This document shows positions 1 to 8,014 of a stretch of 39,770 bases of DNA, piece by piece. Each line of letters starts with the position of its first letter. Positions within the stretch are counted from its first letter, which is position 1. Made by a program: the position numbers and the translations under genes. The stretch is from contig DIHJ01000080.1 in NCBI GenBank assembly GCA_002420105.1, forward strand, positions 1-39,770, written 5' to 3'. Origin of the DNA: Nitrospira sp. UBA5699. GTDB lineage: Bacteria; Nitrospirota; Nitrospiria; Nitrospirales; Nitrospiraceae. The notes under the pieces are model-generated. The model was not told where the DNA came from, did no database searches, and saw only the letters and a program-made list of their open reading frames with translations.

Positions 1-453
1 CTGATCATGACCTCCAACATCGGCAGCCCCCAGATTCTGGAGGCGCAGCAGCAGGGGTCGGCCTACGAGGACGTCCGCAACGTGGTGATGGGCGAATTGC
101 GGCGGCATTTCCGGCCGGAGTTCTTGAACCGGGTGGACGAGACGGTCGTCTTCCATCCGCTCGGTACGGAGCAGCTGACGAAGATCGTCGAGATTCAGTT
201 GGAGCGGCTGCGGGCCCGCCTGACCGAACGGCGGATCACCCTCTCGGTGTCGCCGGCGGCGCTGCGGCACCTGGGCGAGCGGGGCTACGATCCCGTGTAC
301 GGCGCGCGGCCCTTGAAGCGGCTGATCCAGCAGGAGCTCGAAACGCCCATCGCCCGGCAACTGGTGAAGGGGGAGCTGCGGGACGGAGACAGCGCGGCGG
401 TGGATGTGAAGGATGCGAAGATCGTGATCGTGCCGACCGTCACCAAACAATAA
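1..453 (+). CDS. clpB: ATP-dependent chaperone ClpB, C-terminal fragment (5' end outside window)
   Basis: The reading frame is open from base 1, so this is the last ~150 residues of a longer protein; the ATG at 7 is internal. The first residues, LIMTSNIGS, match the sensor-1 segment of the second AAA+ module of ClpB/ClpA. Next come the FLNRVDE stretch and the D2 small domain, with the sensor-2 motif GARPLKRLIQ near residues 100-109 of the visible part. ClpB is the cytosolic hexameric disaggregase that works with DnaK to recover aggregated proteins after stress. The short charged tail after the D2 small domain fits ClpB better than ClpA or ClpC, which differ mainly at the N terminus and cannot be excluded by sequence outside the window. 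It converges on the minus-strand operon that ends at 466, leaving only 12 bp between the stop codons and no visible terminator. Confidence 0.9.
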   Translation: MIMTSNIGSPQILEAQQQGSAYEDVRNVVMGELRRHFRPEFLNRVDETVVFHPLGTEQLTKIVEIQLERLRARLTERRITLSVSPAALRHLGERGYDPVYGARPLKRLIQQELETPIARQLVKGELRDGDSAAVDVKDAKIVIVPTVTKQ

Positions 454-465
454 GCGGCGGAACGA

Positions 466-891
466 TCAGCCCAGCTTGACCGCCCCGCCGTTGAGATCCT
501 GCGTCGTGCCGCTCGCCCGCTGTTTGTCGACTTTCCATTCCGTCGGAGAGGCTTCGAACAGGTGGCCTTTGACGGTATGGAAGCCGCCTCTGGTGAGGAC
601 GACGAGATCGGGCTTCTTCATCTCGATCTGCAGCACGATTTTCTTCGATTCCACGTGCGTCAGCGTGACACGCGACGGCGCTTTGGTCAGTTCGTAGGCG
701 CGCCGTTCGTTGAACATCAGCGTGCTGTCGACGAGCTTCGCCGTCATCTTGCCGCTCTCGTCGAACAGCGCGAAGTTGATCAGCAACGCATTCGTCGAGG
801 GTTTGACCGCGATCTCCAGCTGTGGCACGCCCTCGATTTCCACCGTGCCGTCCGTATTCCGATACACATTCGAACCGACTTCCAGGTCCAT
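466..891 (-). CDS. hypothetical protein, 141 aa
   Basis: The ATG at 891 is chosen because GAGGAG lies a few bases upstream and the natural protein sequence begins there (MDLEVGSNVYRN); the open frame continues further 5' but reads as low-quality Arg/Gly/Ala-rich shadow. The product has no signal peptide or membrane segment and looks like a small, soluble, beta-rich protein with alternating hydrophobic strands such as IEGVPQLEIAVK, RVTLTHVESKKIVLQIEMKK and LVVLTRGGFHTVKGHLFEA. I do not recognise the family. It is the third gene of the comM operon, 47 bp after the 71-aa membrane protein, so it is probably co-transcribed from the promoter at 2726-2754. The function is unknown. Confidence 0.75.
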   Translation of the reverse strand: MDLEVGSNVYRNTDGTVEIEGVPQLEIAVKPSTNALLINFALFDESGKMTAKLVDSTLMFNERRAYELTKAPSRVTLTHVESKKIVLQIEMKKPDLVVLTRGGFHTVKGHLFEASPTEWKVDKQRASGTTQDLNGGAVKLG

Positions 892-938
892 CGTTGCTCC
901 TCGTCTTGCGCCGGATCGATCGATCCGGCGTGTCGTAC

Positions 939-1154
939 CTAGGATTTTTTGATCCGATCGAGAATCAGGGCGATGCAGCCGCCGAGCAACCCGCCGCCCA
1001 TGATCGTCGTCAGCAGTTCCACCAGCTTGAGCTCCCAGACGGAGCCCTGCGCCTGCATGACCTCGCGAATGCCGCCCTGCAACATGATGACCGACAAGGC
1101 CATCGTCGCGCCGACCACGAACCACCAGAGAAACACTTTGACGGTCGAAACCAC
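939..1154 (-). CDS. small inner-membrane protein, 71 aa
   Basis: It starts at GTG 1154, 9 bp after the comM stop, with a GAGGTG ribosome-binding site that overlaps the end of comM; this indicates translational coupling. Two hydrophobic segments are visible, residues ~6-27 (VKVFLWWFVVGATMALSVIM) and ~45-66 (ELLTTIMGGGLLGGCIALIL), followed by a basic tail (DRIKKS). The protein is therefore probably a two-helix membrane hairpin. No family is recognised and no catalytic motif is visible. A membrane protein following a DNA-processing ATPase may simply reflect operon packing. Confidence 0.75.
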   Translation of the reverse strand: MVSTVKVFLWWFVVGATMALSVIMLQGGIREVMQAQGSVWELKLVELLTTIMGGGLLGGCIALILDRIKKS

Positions 1155-1163
1155 GGTCGCACC

Positions 1164-2693
1164 TCAAACATCCAGGCGCCGGTCCAGGCTGCGATACTGA
1201 ATCGCTTCCGCCACGTGAACCGGTTCGAGCGATTCCGCGCCGGCCAGATCCGCGATCGTCCTCGCCACCCGCAGAATGCGCCCGTGGGCGCGGGCCGACA
1301 ATCCCAGCCTGGTCATGGCCTGCTCGAGCAGGTCCTGTCCCGCCCGGTCGAGCCCACAATACCGCTTCACATGGCGCGGCTTCAACTGGGCATTCGTATG
1401 GATTCCCTCCTGGCGGTAGCGGCCTGCCTGACGCTCCCTCGCTTCGAGCACCCTCTTCCGGATCATGGCGGAGGGCTCTGGGGCCGGGCCCTGATCGTGC
1501 AATTCGCGCACCGGCACGGGCGGGACCTCGATGTGAATGTCGATGCGGTCCTGCAACGGGCCGGACAATCTGGCGCGGTATCGCCGGATCTGCTGCGGGG
1601 TGCAGATGCACTCCCGCGAGCGGTCGCCGTAGTAGCCGCAGGGACAGGGGTTCATGGCGGCGATGAGCATGAAGCGGGCCGGGTACCGGAGCGACCCGCT
1701 GACCCTGGTCAGCGTGACGGCGCCCTCCTCCAGCGGCTGGCGGAGCCCGTCGAGGACGGGGCGACGAAACTCCGGCGATTCATCGAGAAACAGCACGCCG
1801 TTATGGGCCAGCGACACTTCGCCCGGCCGCGGCACGGTGCCCCCGCCGATCAGGCCGGCATCCGAGATGCTATGGTGCGGCGAACGGAACGGCCTCACGG
1901 TGACGAGAGGACGATCCGCCGGCAACAGCGCCGCAATGCTATGGACGCGGGTGGTCTCGATCGCTTCGTCCAGTGCCATGAGCGGGAGGATCGTCGGCAG
2001 TCGCTTGGCCAGCATGGTCTTGCCGGACCCCGGCGGACCGACCATCAGGACGTTGTGGCCGCCGGCCGCGGCGACCTCCAACGCGCGTTTCGCCTGGTCC
2101 TGCCCCCTCACGTCCCCGTAGTCGTCGTCCTCGGGCGGACGCGCTTCGAAGAAACGGGCGCGATCCGGCCGCACCGGGTCGAGCGTCAGCGTTCCCCTGA
2201 GAAACGCCACCGCTTCCGGCAGCGTGCGCAGCGGATAGGCGGCGACGCCCTCGACCATCGCGGCTTCGCGACAGTTCTCCGCGGGCAGCAGCAGGCGGTA
2301 GTCATCGCGGCAGGCGATGCCGATCGACAGAGCGCCCGAGACCGGTTTGATCTGACCGTCGAGCGAGAGCTCCCCGACGAGCACGAACCGGTCGAGGCGC
2401 TCGGCCGGAATCACTTCTTCGGCGACGAGAATGCCGATCGCCATGGCCAGGTCGAGGCCCGCGCCCTCTTTCTTGACGTCGGCGGGCGCGAGATTCACGG
2501 TGATTTTCTTGGCGGGAAAATGGAATCCCGTATTCTTCAGCGCGGAGCGGACCCGGTCCCGGCTTTCCCGCACGGTCGCATCGGGCAGTCCCACGACGGA
2601 AAATTGCGGAAGGCCGCCCGCGATATCCACTTCGACATCGATCAGATGCGCGTCGAGACCGACGAGCGCGACCGTGAGCACCTTGGCGAGCAT
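1164..2693 (-). CDS. comM: ComM/YifB family Mg-chelatase-like AAA+ ATPase
   Basis: At 509 aa it has the usual family length. Residues ~1-165 form the N-terminal Lon-protease-like (ChlI) domain, with the signature FSVVGLPDATVRESRDRVRS. The AAA+ core has Walker A GPPGSGKT at 219-226 and Walker B LFLDE at 301-305. The insert NPCPCGYYGD...CIC carries the clustered cysteines typical of the family, and the C-terminal Mg-chelatase domain ends the protein. In Vibrio, ComM is a hexameric branch-migration helicase needed for integration of divergent DNA during natural transformation; the homologue is widespread in non-competent bacteria, where its role is less clear. The ATG at 2693 has GGAG five bases upstream, and a strong promoter lies at 2726-2754. 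It heads an operon with two small genes. Confidence 0.93.
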   Translation of the reverse strand: MLAKVLTVALVGLDAHLIDVEVDIAGGLPQFSVVGLPDATVRESRDRVRSALKNTGFHFPAKKITVNLAPADVKKEGAGLDLAMAIGILVAEEVIPAERLDRFVLVGELSLDGQIKPVSGALSIGIACRDDYRLLLPAENCREAAMVEGVAAYPLRTLPEAVAFLRGTLTLDPVRPDRARFFEARPPEDDDYGDVRGQDQAKRALEVAAAGGHNVLMVGPPGSGKTMLAKRLPTILPLMALDEAIETTRVHSIAALLPADRPLVTVRPFRSPHHSISDAGLIGGGTVPRPGEVSLAHNGVLFLDESPEFRRPVLDGLRQPLEEGAVTLTRVSGSLRYPARFMLIAAMNPCPCGYYGDRSRECICTPQQIRRYRARLSGPLQDRIDIHIEVPPVPVRELHDQGPAPEPSAMIRKRVLEARERQAGRYRQEGIHTNAQLKPRHVKRYCGLDRAGQDLLEQAMTRLGLSARAHGRILRVARTIADLAGAESLEPVHVAEAIQYRSLDRRLDV

Positions 2694-2725
2694 GAAGACT
2701 CCGGTAGGGTGAGAGGAGTGGGCGG

Positions 2726-2754
2726 ATTATAGAAAGACCCTCGGCATGATTCAA
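2726..2754 (-). promoter_or_regulatory. sigma-70-type promoter of the comM operon
   Basis: Read on the minus strand, TTGAAT (2754-2749) and a perfect TATAAT (2731-2726) are separated by 17 bp. This places transcription start near 2719, about 26 nt before the comM ATG. Spacing and position are both canonical. Confidence 0.75.
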
Positions 2755-2844
2755 GAAAAACGACGTCGAACCGCGCAAATATGCGTCCATTTCATGCGAT
2801 CAGACCGCACGTGTGCACGGCTGGTGCCCTCCCCTTCCCTTCTG

Positions 2845-2850
2845 TATAAT
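2845..2850 (+). promoter_or_regulatory. -10 element implying a leaderless transcript
   Basis: A perfect TATAAT ends only six bases before the ATG at 2857, so a start 7 nt downstream would fall on the A of the start codon. No purine-rich ribosome-binding site separates them (the intervening bases are CGCGCC), and no good -35 is present 16-18 bp upstream. The -10 element is seen directly; leaderless initiation is inferred. Confidence 0.5.
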
Positions 2851-2856
2851 CGCGCC

Positions 2857-3456
2857 ATGAACCGGCCGACTGCGCTGCTTGCGATCCTGCTCTCCGGTTG
2901 GCTGATCGCGCCGGCTGCGGCGCAAACGCAGGGCCGGACATCATCCGGACCGGTGGGTGCATCGATGGCCGTGCTCGCGACGTTGCAGGACGCCGACGTG
3001 CTGCCTCCGGAAGGGACGCCGGAGGCCAACCGGGTCATCCAGATCGTTATTCAGTTCCAGGCGGCCTTCATGAAAAGTTCCGATCCCGCGCTGCGGGAAT
3101 TCGTCGATCAGGCCCTCGCCGCGAAGTGGGGAGACCGGTCGGCGGAACTGGGCGCGGCCTTTCGTGCCGGAGGCTGGACGTCGGAGGTCGTCGAAGCGTT
3201 GAGCGGATACTTTGCGACCAGATCCGCGCGGGAACGGGCGCGTCTGGCGGATGCCTTCATCCCGTTCAACATGCGTCTGGCCGATTTCGAACGGTTACGC
3301 GACCTGTTCGCGAGGGCTCGCGCCAGGTTCGACGGACAGGGCCGGGACATCCATCAGATTTTTGCCCATCATCGACGGAACATGCCGGGCGGTAAACGCG
3401 ACGATCGAAAGGAGAGACGCGATGGCGACCAAGGCGTACATTCTCATCAAAGTTAA
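2857..3456 (+). CDS. exported hypothetical protein, 199 aa
   Basis: The ATG at 2857 is followed by a clear Sec signal peptide (MNRPTALLAILLSGWLIAPAAAQ, cleavage expected after AAA near residue 22). The mature part is mostly helical, with hydrophobic repeats such as VIQIVIQFQAAFMK, LREFVDQALAAKWG and VVEALSGYFATRS. The C terminus is very basic (KRDDRKERRDG). It has no cysteine pair, haem motif or recognised domain. The last 35 bp overlap the start of the RAM-domain gene at 3422, whose ribosome-binding site lies inside this gene, so the two are probably co-transcribed. The predicted periplasmic location does not suggest a shared biochemical task with that cytosolic neighbour. Confidence 0.75.
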   Translation: MNRPTALLAILLSGWLIAPAAAQTQGRTSSGPVGASMAVLATLQDADVLPPEGTPEANRVIQIVIQFQAAFMKSSDPALREFVDQALAAKWGDRSAELGAAFRAGGWTSEVVEALSGYFATRSARERARLADAFIPFNMRLADFERLRDLFARARARFDGQGRDIHQIFAHHRRNMPGGKRDDRKERRDGDQGVHSHQS

Positions 3457-3658
3457 GGCGGGACGGACCAAGGACGTGCTGCAATCCCTCAAGAAGATCA
3501 CCGGCGTCGAGCAGGCGCATTCCTGCTTCGGACAACCGGACATTTTCGTGTTCATCAGCGTGCAGGACGAACGGTCCCTCTCCGACGTCGTCATTACCAA
3601 GATTCATCAGATCGAAGGGGTGGAGGAGACCGATACGCACATCGTGGCCGACACTTAG
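3422..3658 (+). CDS. stand-alone Lrp/AsnC ligand-binding (RAM) domain protein
   Basis: This 78-aa protein consists of only the effector-binding half of Lrp/AsnC regulators: a beta-alpha-beta-beta-alpha-beta ACT-like fold beginning MATKAYILIKVKAG, with the conserved GV..A..CFG.PDIFV pattern and C-terminal ITKIHQIEGVEETDTHIV. There is no helix-turn-helix, so it cannot bind DNA in the usual way; stand-alone RAM proteins form oligomers and are thought to bind small molecules such as amino acids. The start at 3422 has AAGGAG eight bases upstream and is an internal methionine of a longer open frame. Its TAG stop overlaps the TAA stop of the convergent oxidoreductase gene. Confidence 0.85.
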   Translation: MATKAYILIKVKAGRTKDVLQSLKKITGVEQAHSCFGQPDIFVFISVQDERSLSDVVITKIHQIEGVEETDTHIVADT

Positions 3659-4635
3659 CCTGCGTCGGCCGGCGAGACGGCGGCGCCGCCCAACGATGCG
3701 GAGCGATAGCAGGCATCGGCCGCTTCGACGGCGCGGCATCCGTCCAGGCCCGTCACGGGCGGCGGAGTGCCGGTCCGGATCGCGTGAACAAAGGCCTGCA
3801 GGGCGGCCAGGACGGTCGGGCGCGGCTCGACGGTCCGGCGATCCGACGCGCCGCCGGTCAGACATGTGGTGACGGTGCGCCCGGGCCAGTCCGCCGTCAC
3901 CGTTCCCGCGCTCCCGATCCACTCCGCGGTCCCCACGCGTTGAGACTCCACCCGCGCGATGTCGAGCGTGCAGGCCAATCCGCCCGTGGTCCGCAACCGC
4001 ACCGTCGCAACGGTTTCCGGCCCGCCCGCCGGCGCCATCGAGCAGCGGACCTCCGCAATCTCCTCGCCCGTCAGAAACCGGACAAGGTCCAGCAGATGAA
4101 CCCCCAACTCCAGCAGCGCGCCGAGCGGAACCGGCGTTGCGGTGCCGGGAAGCATGTTGGCTTTCGTTTCGATGTGGCTGACCAACGTGGCCGACTGCAG
4201 CCGTCCGATGGTGCGGAGCTGCTCTTTGAGCAGGAGAATCGCGGGGTCGAACCGCAAGGTCTGCGCGGTCATCAACGGCACGCGCGCCCGATCGGCCGCA
4301 GCGACCATGGCGCGCGCGTCGGCTCCGCTGGTCGCCAGCGGTTTCTCGATCAGAATCGGTTTTCCCGCGCTGGTCGCGGCGAGGCAGATGTCGAGGCACA
4401 GCGTCGGAGGCGTCACGACCACGACGGCCTCCACCTTCGGATCGGCGATCATCGCGCGGTAATCGCCGTAGAGCGGCACCTCGCACCCGGGCAATCGCTT
4501 CCCGGCCGTTCTGCGGCACAAGGCGGCGAGCGCCGCCCCTGGCAGGTCGCCCAGCAGATGCTGCAGGTAGCGGCTGCCGTGCCGGCCGACGCCGACGAGG
4601 CCGATTCCGAGCGGCGGAGAGAATCCGTCCGACAT
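3655..4635 (-). CDS. Gfo/Idh/MocA family NAD(P)-dependent oxidoreductase
   Basis: The N-terminal Rossmann fold has GLVGVGRHG (residues ~12-20). The family signature LIEKPLATS follows near 95-103, where the Lys of the EKP motif is the usual catalytic/cofactor residue. The C-terminal alpha/beta domain begins near residue 125. At 326 aa the length is normal. Members oxidise or reduce sugars, inositols and related compounds with NAD(P); the substrate cannot be read from sequence. The assigned ATG at 4635 has only a weak upstream purine stretch. Neighbours are convergent or divergent, so it appears to be transcribed alone. No sugar-metabolism genes lie nearby. Confidence 0.88.
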   Translation of the reverse strand: MSDGFSPPLGIGLVGVGRHGSRYLQHLLGDLPGAALAALCRRTAGKRLPGCEVPLYGDYRAMIADPKVEAVVVVTPPTLCLDICLAATSAGKPILIEKPLATSGADARAMVAAADRARVPLMTAQTLRFDPAILLLKEQLRTIGRLQSATLVSHIETKANMLPGTATPVPLGALLELGVHLLDLVRFLTGEEIAEVRCSMAPAGGPETVATVRLRTTGGLACTLDIARVESQRVGTAEWIGSAGTVTADWPGRTVTTCLTGGASDRRTVEPRPTVLAALQAFVHAIRTGTPPPVTGLDGCRAVEAADACYRSASLGGAAVSPADAG

Positions 4636-4691
4636 GAATGCAACTCACTTCCGTCGTGAATTTCGGCGGGGGCGATCCGTCTCGCGTTGCA

Positions 4692-4721
4692 TTGACAAGC
4701 CGGCGGACCGGTCCCTATAGT
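4692..4721 (+). promoter_or_regulatory. sigma-70-type promoter of the dienelactone-hydrolase-like gene
   Basis: A perfect TTGACA (4692-4697) and TATAGT (4716-4721) are separated by 18 bp. Transcription would start near 4728, giving a leader of ~65 nt before the ATG at 4794. The divergent oxidoreductase gene begins at 4635, only 56 bp upstream of the -35 element. Confidence 0.75.
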
Positions 4722-4793
4722 TACATCATTATTATAGCCGGCCGAACGGCCGCGGAGAGTCATTCTTACCACGCAGGAGCATCAGGGACCACG

Positions 4794-5591
4794 ATGATTT
4801 CCACGAGCGCGCCATTTACGCTGCAGCAGATCGGCACGGGCACCTGTCGTTTCCCCAGCGGAGTCGCCATCCCCACGCTCACCGACGCCGCGGTGGATCC
4901 CTACATCAAAACCCGCCCGATGAAGCATGTCGAGGTGGAATGCATCCAGTTCTGGCCGCAGGAGAAGGGACCCTACCCCGGTCTCGTCCTGTTGCACGAA
5001 TGGTGGGGGCTGAACTCGCAAATCAAGGATCTGGGCGCGCGCCTGGCCTGTGAAGGCTACGTCGTGATCATCCCCAACCTGTACGGCCGGATCGGAGGCA
5101 TGGTGACGGCGAACGCGGAAGTCGGCGAAGCCTTGATGGCCAAGTGCAACGAGGCGTTGGTGTTGCAGGACGTCAATTCCTGCTGCGAGTATCTGAACAC
5201 CAGGGACTACGTCAAACGCAATATTCACGGCGTGGTGGGGTTCGGGATGGGCGGAACGCTCGCGCTGAAATTCGCCTGCCAGCGGAAGCGCCTGCGCGCG
5301 GCGGTGTCCTATTACGGCCGGATGATACAGCCGGACGGCGCCCTCAAGGATCTGGCCTGTCCGGTGCTCTACCATCATGCCGGGCAGGATGCCTGGGTTC
5401 CCGCGCAGGAAGTCGACCGGCTGCGCACGCTGGCGGCGGAATATCAGAAACGTGTGGACATTCGAACCTATGCGGATGCCCCGCATGCGTTCAGCAACGA
5501 GACGAGACCGGACTCCTACCGGGAGGGAGCGGCCGCCGACGCGTGGAATGCCACGGCGGCATTTTTAAAACAGTGCTTTCAGGGAACATGA
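4794..5591 (+). CDS. dienelactone hydrolase family protein lacking the catalytic nucleophile
   Basis: The protein has 265 aa in an alpha/beta-hydrolase fold. The family features are LLHEWWGLN (Glu69 is the counterpart of the Glu that interacts with the active-site Cys), the strand-turn-helix GVVGFGMGGTLAL, Asp199 in HHAGQDAWVP and His231 in DAPHAFSNE. In dienelactone hydrolases the nucleophile-elbow motif is G-x-C-x-G-G. Here codon 151 is GGG, giving Gly at the Cys position; the Asp and His are kept. It therefore probably does not work by the usual Cys-His-Asp chemistry, although a different nearby nucleophile cannot be excluded. The ATG at 4794 is preferred over a longer 5' extension because it follows the strong promoter and the homologous region begins there. 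No signal peptide is seen. Confidence 0.88.
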   Translation: MISTSAPFTLQQIGTGTCRFPSGVAIPTLTDAAVDPYIKTRPMKHVEVECIQFWPQEKGPYPGLVLLHEWWGLNSQIKDLGARLACEGYVVIIPNLYGRIGGMVTANAEVGEALMAKCNEALVLQDVNSCCEYLNTRDYVKRNIHGVVGFGMGGTLALKFACQRKRLRAAVSYYGRMIQPDGALKDLACPVLYHHAGQDAWVPAQEVDRLRTLAAEYQKRVDIRTYADAPHAFSNETRPDSYREGAAADAWNATAAFLKQCFQGT

Positions 5592-5646
5592 CCGGCCATT
5601 TGTTGTCCGGCAACGGGCTGACCGTGCCGGCCCATCGTAACGATCC

Positions 5647-6615
5647 ATGCTGAAACATCGTTGTCTTCCGTCGGTCGGAGCCGGGCGGAGAACCGGCCTG
5701 GTCCTGGTTCTTACGTTGAGCGGGTGGCTCCTCTTCTTCGCGGCAGGAACGGCGCAGGCGGAACCGGCGTCGCCGGTGCCGGATTGGGCCAGACTCGTCC
5801 AGACCCACCAGAATCGCCTCGGAAAGGTGGATTCGGATCAGGCCGCCCTTGAGCTGTTCGTCGGTGCGGTCGGCCCGGCGTTGACGCTGAACGACGTGGC
5901 GGCCACGCTCGGCGCCAAAGGCATTTCCGCAAAGCTGGCCAACGAACTCATGCTTCCGGAAATCACGAAATCGGCGCAGCGTCTGGTCGCAGCCCTGACG
6001 GCCTGGCAGGTCGCCGAACGGATCACGCGCGCCTTGACCGACGGCGCCGCACAAGGCGCGGGAGCCTCGAGCGCACCTTCACCCGCACAGGCCGAGTGGC
6101 TCGCGGGCAAAGGACCCTTCCCATCCCTGACTCAGGCCTCACAACTCCTCGCTCCGCCGGACGCTTCCGGAGCGGGAACGCCGGACTCCGGCAGCCGCGC
6201 CACGGCGACGGCCGTCGCCGCAAACCGGCTGGCGCAGGAAGCAGGCCAGCAGGCCCTGGCGGAATGGTGGCGCCTCAAGACCTGGAAAGATCGCGTCCGC
6301 CTCGCCCGGGGGCAATCCCGTCTGTGCGGGACATGGCAATGGGTCATTCACAACCATCAACAACATCATCAGGAGCAGAAACTGTCGCTGCTCTTTCCGC
6401 CGCCGGGAAGCGAAGGCACCGGCATCCCCGGCCTCACGGAGCTCGTCGTGCTGGGGGACGCCGTGTACCTCCGCTGGGAGATGGAGGGAAAGATGCAGGA
6501 GGACAGCCTGCTGTTCTCCAAGGAGGGGCAGAGGCTGGAAGGCACCTTCGTGAACTCCCAGGGCGGCTGGGGTTCGATCAGCGGCAAGCGCACGGCTTCC
6601 TGCACGGCTCCATAA
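5647..6615 (+). CDS. exported hypothetical protein, 322 aa
   Basis: It begins with a long basic region and then a signal peptide core (GLVLVLTLSGWLLFFAAGTAQA), with probable cleavage after AQA near residue 38. The mature protein has an N-terminal helical part (about 40-150), an Ala/Ser/Gly/Pro-rich linker (about 150-200), and a C-terminal beta-rich domain of ~105 residues (from LCGTWQWVIH). That last domain resembles small lipocalin-like or META-like sheets, with GTWQWV at the start and LEGTFVNSQGGWGSISGKR at the end; this is only a structural impression. No family is recognised. No Shine-Dalgarno sequence is obvious before the ATG. It follows the hydrolase gene by 55 bp and may be co-transcribed. 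Confidence 0.75.
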   Translation: MLKHRCLPSVGAGRRTGLVLVLTLSGWLLFFAAGTAQAEPASPVPDWARLVQTHQNRLGKVDSDQAALELFVGAVGPALTLNDVAATLGAKGISAKLANELMLPEITKSAQRLVAALTAWQVAERITRALTDGAAQGAGASSAPSPAQAEWLAGKGPFPSLTQASQLLAPPDASGAGTPDSGSRATATAVAANRLAQEAGQQALAEWWRLKTWKDRVRLARGQSRLCGTWQWVIHNHQQHHQEQKLSLLFPPPGSEGTGIPGLTELVVLGDAVYLRWEMEGKMQEDSLLFSKEGQRLEGTFVNSQGGWGSISGKRTASCTAP

Positions 6616-6636
6616 GTTCGATTCCGCATTTTCCGG

Positions 6637-7014
6637 TCACGATTTCCACGCGTTCCAGGCGAACAGCCCCCAGCCGACGATAAACGCCGCGCCCCCCAAC
6701 GGCGTAAGCGCGCCCAGCCAGCGGACGCCGCTCAACGACATGCCGTAGAGACTCCCGCAAAACAGGACGATGCCGGCCGTGAACAGCCATCCGACCGCTG
6801 TCAGGCGGCGGTGCGGGGTGCGCGCATTTGCCCAAGAAACTATACAAAGCCCGAGAGCGTGATACATTTGATAGCGCGCCGCGGTTTCGAAGACCGTCAG
6901 CATCTGTACGTCGAGAACGGATTTCAGGAAGTGGGCGCCGAACGCTCCCGCGGCAACGGACAGGCCGGCGCAGAGGGTTCCGAGCAACAAAAAGGGCGAT
7001 GAGCCGGTCTGCAT
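6637..7014 (-). CDS. DUF423 family membrane protein (YgdD-like)
   Basis: The protein has 125 aa and four hydrophobic helices: ~8-28, 45-62, 72-92 and 98-120. DUF423 features visible are GLSVAAGAFGAHFL after helix 1, FETAARYQMYHALGL before helix 2, and the glycine-rich LTPLGGAAFIVGW near the end. The family is widespread in bacteria; its function is unknown. The ATG at 7014 is chosen because GAGGAGG precedes it at normal spacing; an upstream methionine exists but lacks one. It is divergent from the zinc-ribbon membrane protein gene at 7102, with an 87-bp shared control region. Confidence 0.88.
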   Translation of the reverse strand: MQTGSSPFLLLGTLCAGLSVAAGAFGAHFLKSVLDVQMLTVFETAARYQMYHALGLCIVSWANARTPHRRLTAVGWLFTAGIVLFCGSLYGMSLSGVRWLGALTPLGGAAFIVGWGLFAWNAWKS

Positions 7015-7101
7015 GGTCGCGAGCCTCCTCTTCTCTCCCCGTTCACGAGCGATCGTGCGGGATGGTGGAGCGCATAGTAACAAACTCTCGTACGTCCCGA
7101 T

Positions 7102-7656
7102 ATGACGATTGAATGTCCCCGCTGCCTGCTCACCAATCCGGACACCGCGCCGGTCTGCGAATGCGGGTTCGACCTGACGATTCAGCTGCGGAAGCAGGCC
7201 CTGCCGTCCGCCGGCACCGTTCGCCGGCAGGAGCGGCAGGAACGGTTTCCTCCCATGACCAGGCCGGGATTCGCCGTCGGCCTGATCCTCGTCTGGGGGC
7301 TCCTGACCGCCGGCGAATGGATCAGAATCAGACCGGAACTGACGTCACGCAAGCCGCTGGATCTGATCAAGGACAGCATCCTGCTCAGCCTCACCGACAT
7401 GGCGGGCGCGTTGATCATCGGCGCACTGGCCTGGATCGTCGTCCGCATCATCATTGCGTACGAAGGACGACAGCTGCGTCCCTGCCCGAAACGGACGACG
7501 CTCGGCGTGACCGTCGTCGCGGCGGCCCTGCTCTTCTTCAGCCGGTGGATCTCACCGGATATCCTGGTCCAGCATGTGATGCAGGCCGTCGTGCTGTTGG
7601 GGATCGCGGTGTTTTCCTACTACGCCGGCAGCCGTGGATGGCTGGGCAAGTGGTGA
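7102..7656 (+). CDS. zinc-ribbon membrane protein, 184 aa
   Basis: Residues 5-21 hold a short zinc ribbon (CPRC then CECG), likely to bind one zinc ion at the cytosolic N terminus. A basic linker follows, then four hydrophobic segments: about 53-70, 97-118, 127-145 and 155-172. The architecture (ribbon plus membrane domain) recurs in this window at 38512-38967, although the two proteins are not obviously homologous outside the ribbon. No catalytic motif is seen and the function is unknown. Its stop codon lies 13 bp before the 3' end of the convergent tRNA gene. Confidence 0.75.
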   Translation: MTIECPRCLLTNPDTAPVCECGFDLTIQLRKQALPSAGTVRRQERQERFPPMTRPGFAVGLILVWGLLTAGEWIRIRPELTSRKPLDLIKDSILLSLTDMAGALIIGALAWIVVRIIIAYEGRQLRPCPKRTTLGVTVVAAALLFFSRWISPDILVQHVMQAVVLLGIAVFSYYAGSRGWLGKW

Positions 7657-7669
7657 CGGATCGAAGTGC

Positions 7670-7758
7670 TGGTGCAGGAGACGGGGATCGAACCCGTACG
7701 CCCCTTTCGGGGCACAGGATTTTAAGTCCTGTGCGTATGCCAGTTTCGCCACTCCTGC
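7670..7758 (-). tRNA. tRNA-Leu (anticodon UAA), CCA encoded
   Basis: Read on the minus strand, the 7-bp acceptor stem GCAGGAG / CTCCTGC is perfect, followed by discriminator A and genome-encoded CCA (7672-7670). The anticodon stem CAGGA / TCCTG encloses the loop CTTAAAA, giving anticodon TAA. A long variable arm (GCCCC-GAAA-GGGGC) and the T arm GGGTTCGATCC are clear; the long arm identifies a class II tRNA. Total length with CCA is 89 nt. Confidence 0.96.
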
Positions 7759-8014
7759 AACGCGACCAGGTTCAAGCCGAGGTCGAGATGACGCGGACGA
7801 TGCGACGCGCATTCCTCAGCGCTCGCCGTAGCCCGGCACATGTTGCGTAGTCGGGCGGACTCTAGCATCGGGGTCCCGGGGGGTCAAGATCGGCGGGAAT
7901 CGAGCACCACAACGGGCGCGCCGTCGTTCGCGAAGCGTCGCCCGGACCTGCTCAGGACGCTGCGGATCCTGAGCGCATCGCAAGCCACGCTTCACGAGCA
8001 ACGAATCGCGGACT

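Noticed and set aside
822..2732. Long open frame on the plus strand opposite comM
   Set aside because: Arg/Gln/His-rich composition and antisense position to a complete AAA+ ATPase; a GC-rich shadow.
7552..7812. Short reading frame across the tRNA
   Set aside because: It covers tRNA-Leu and has no coding character.
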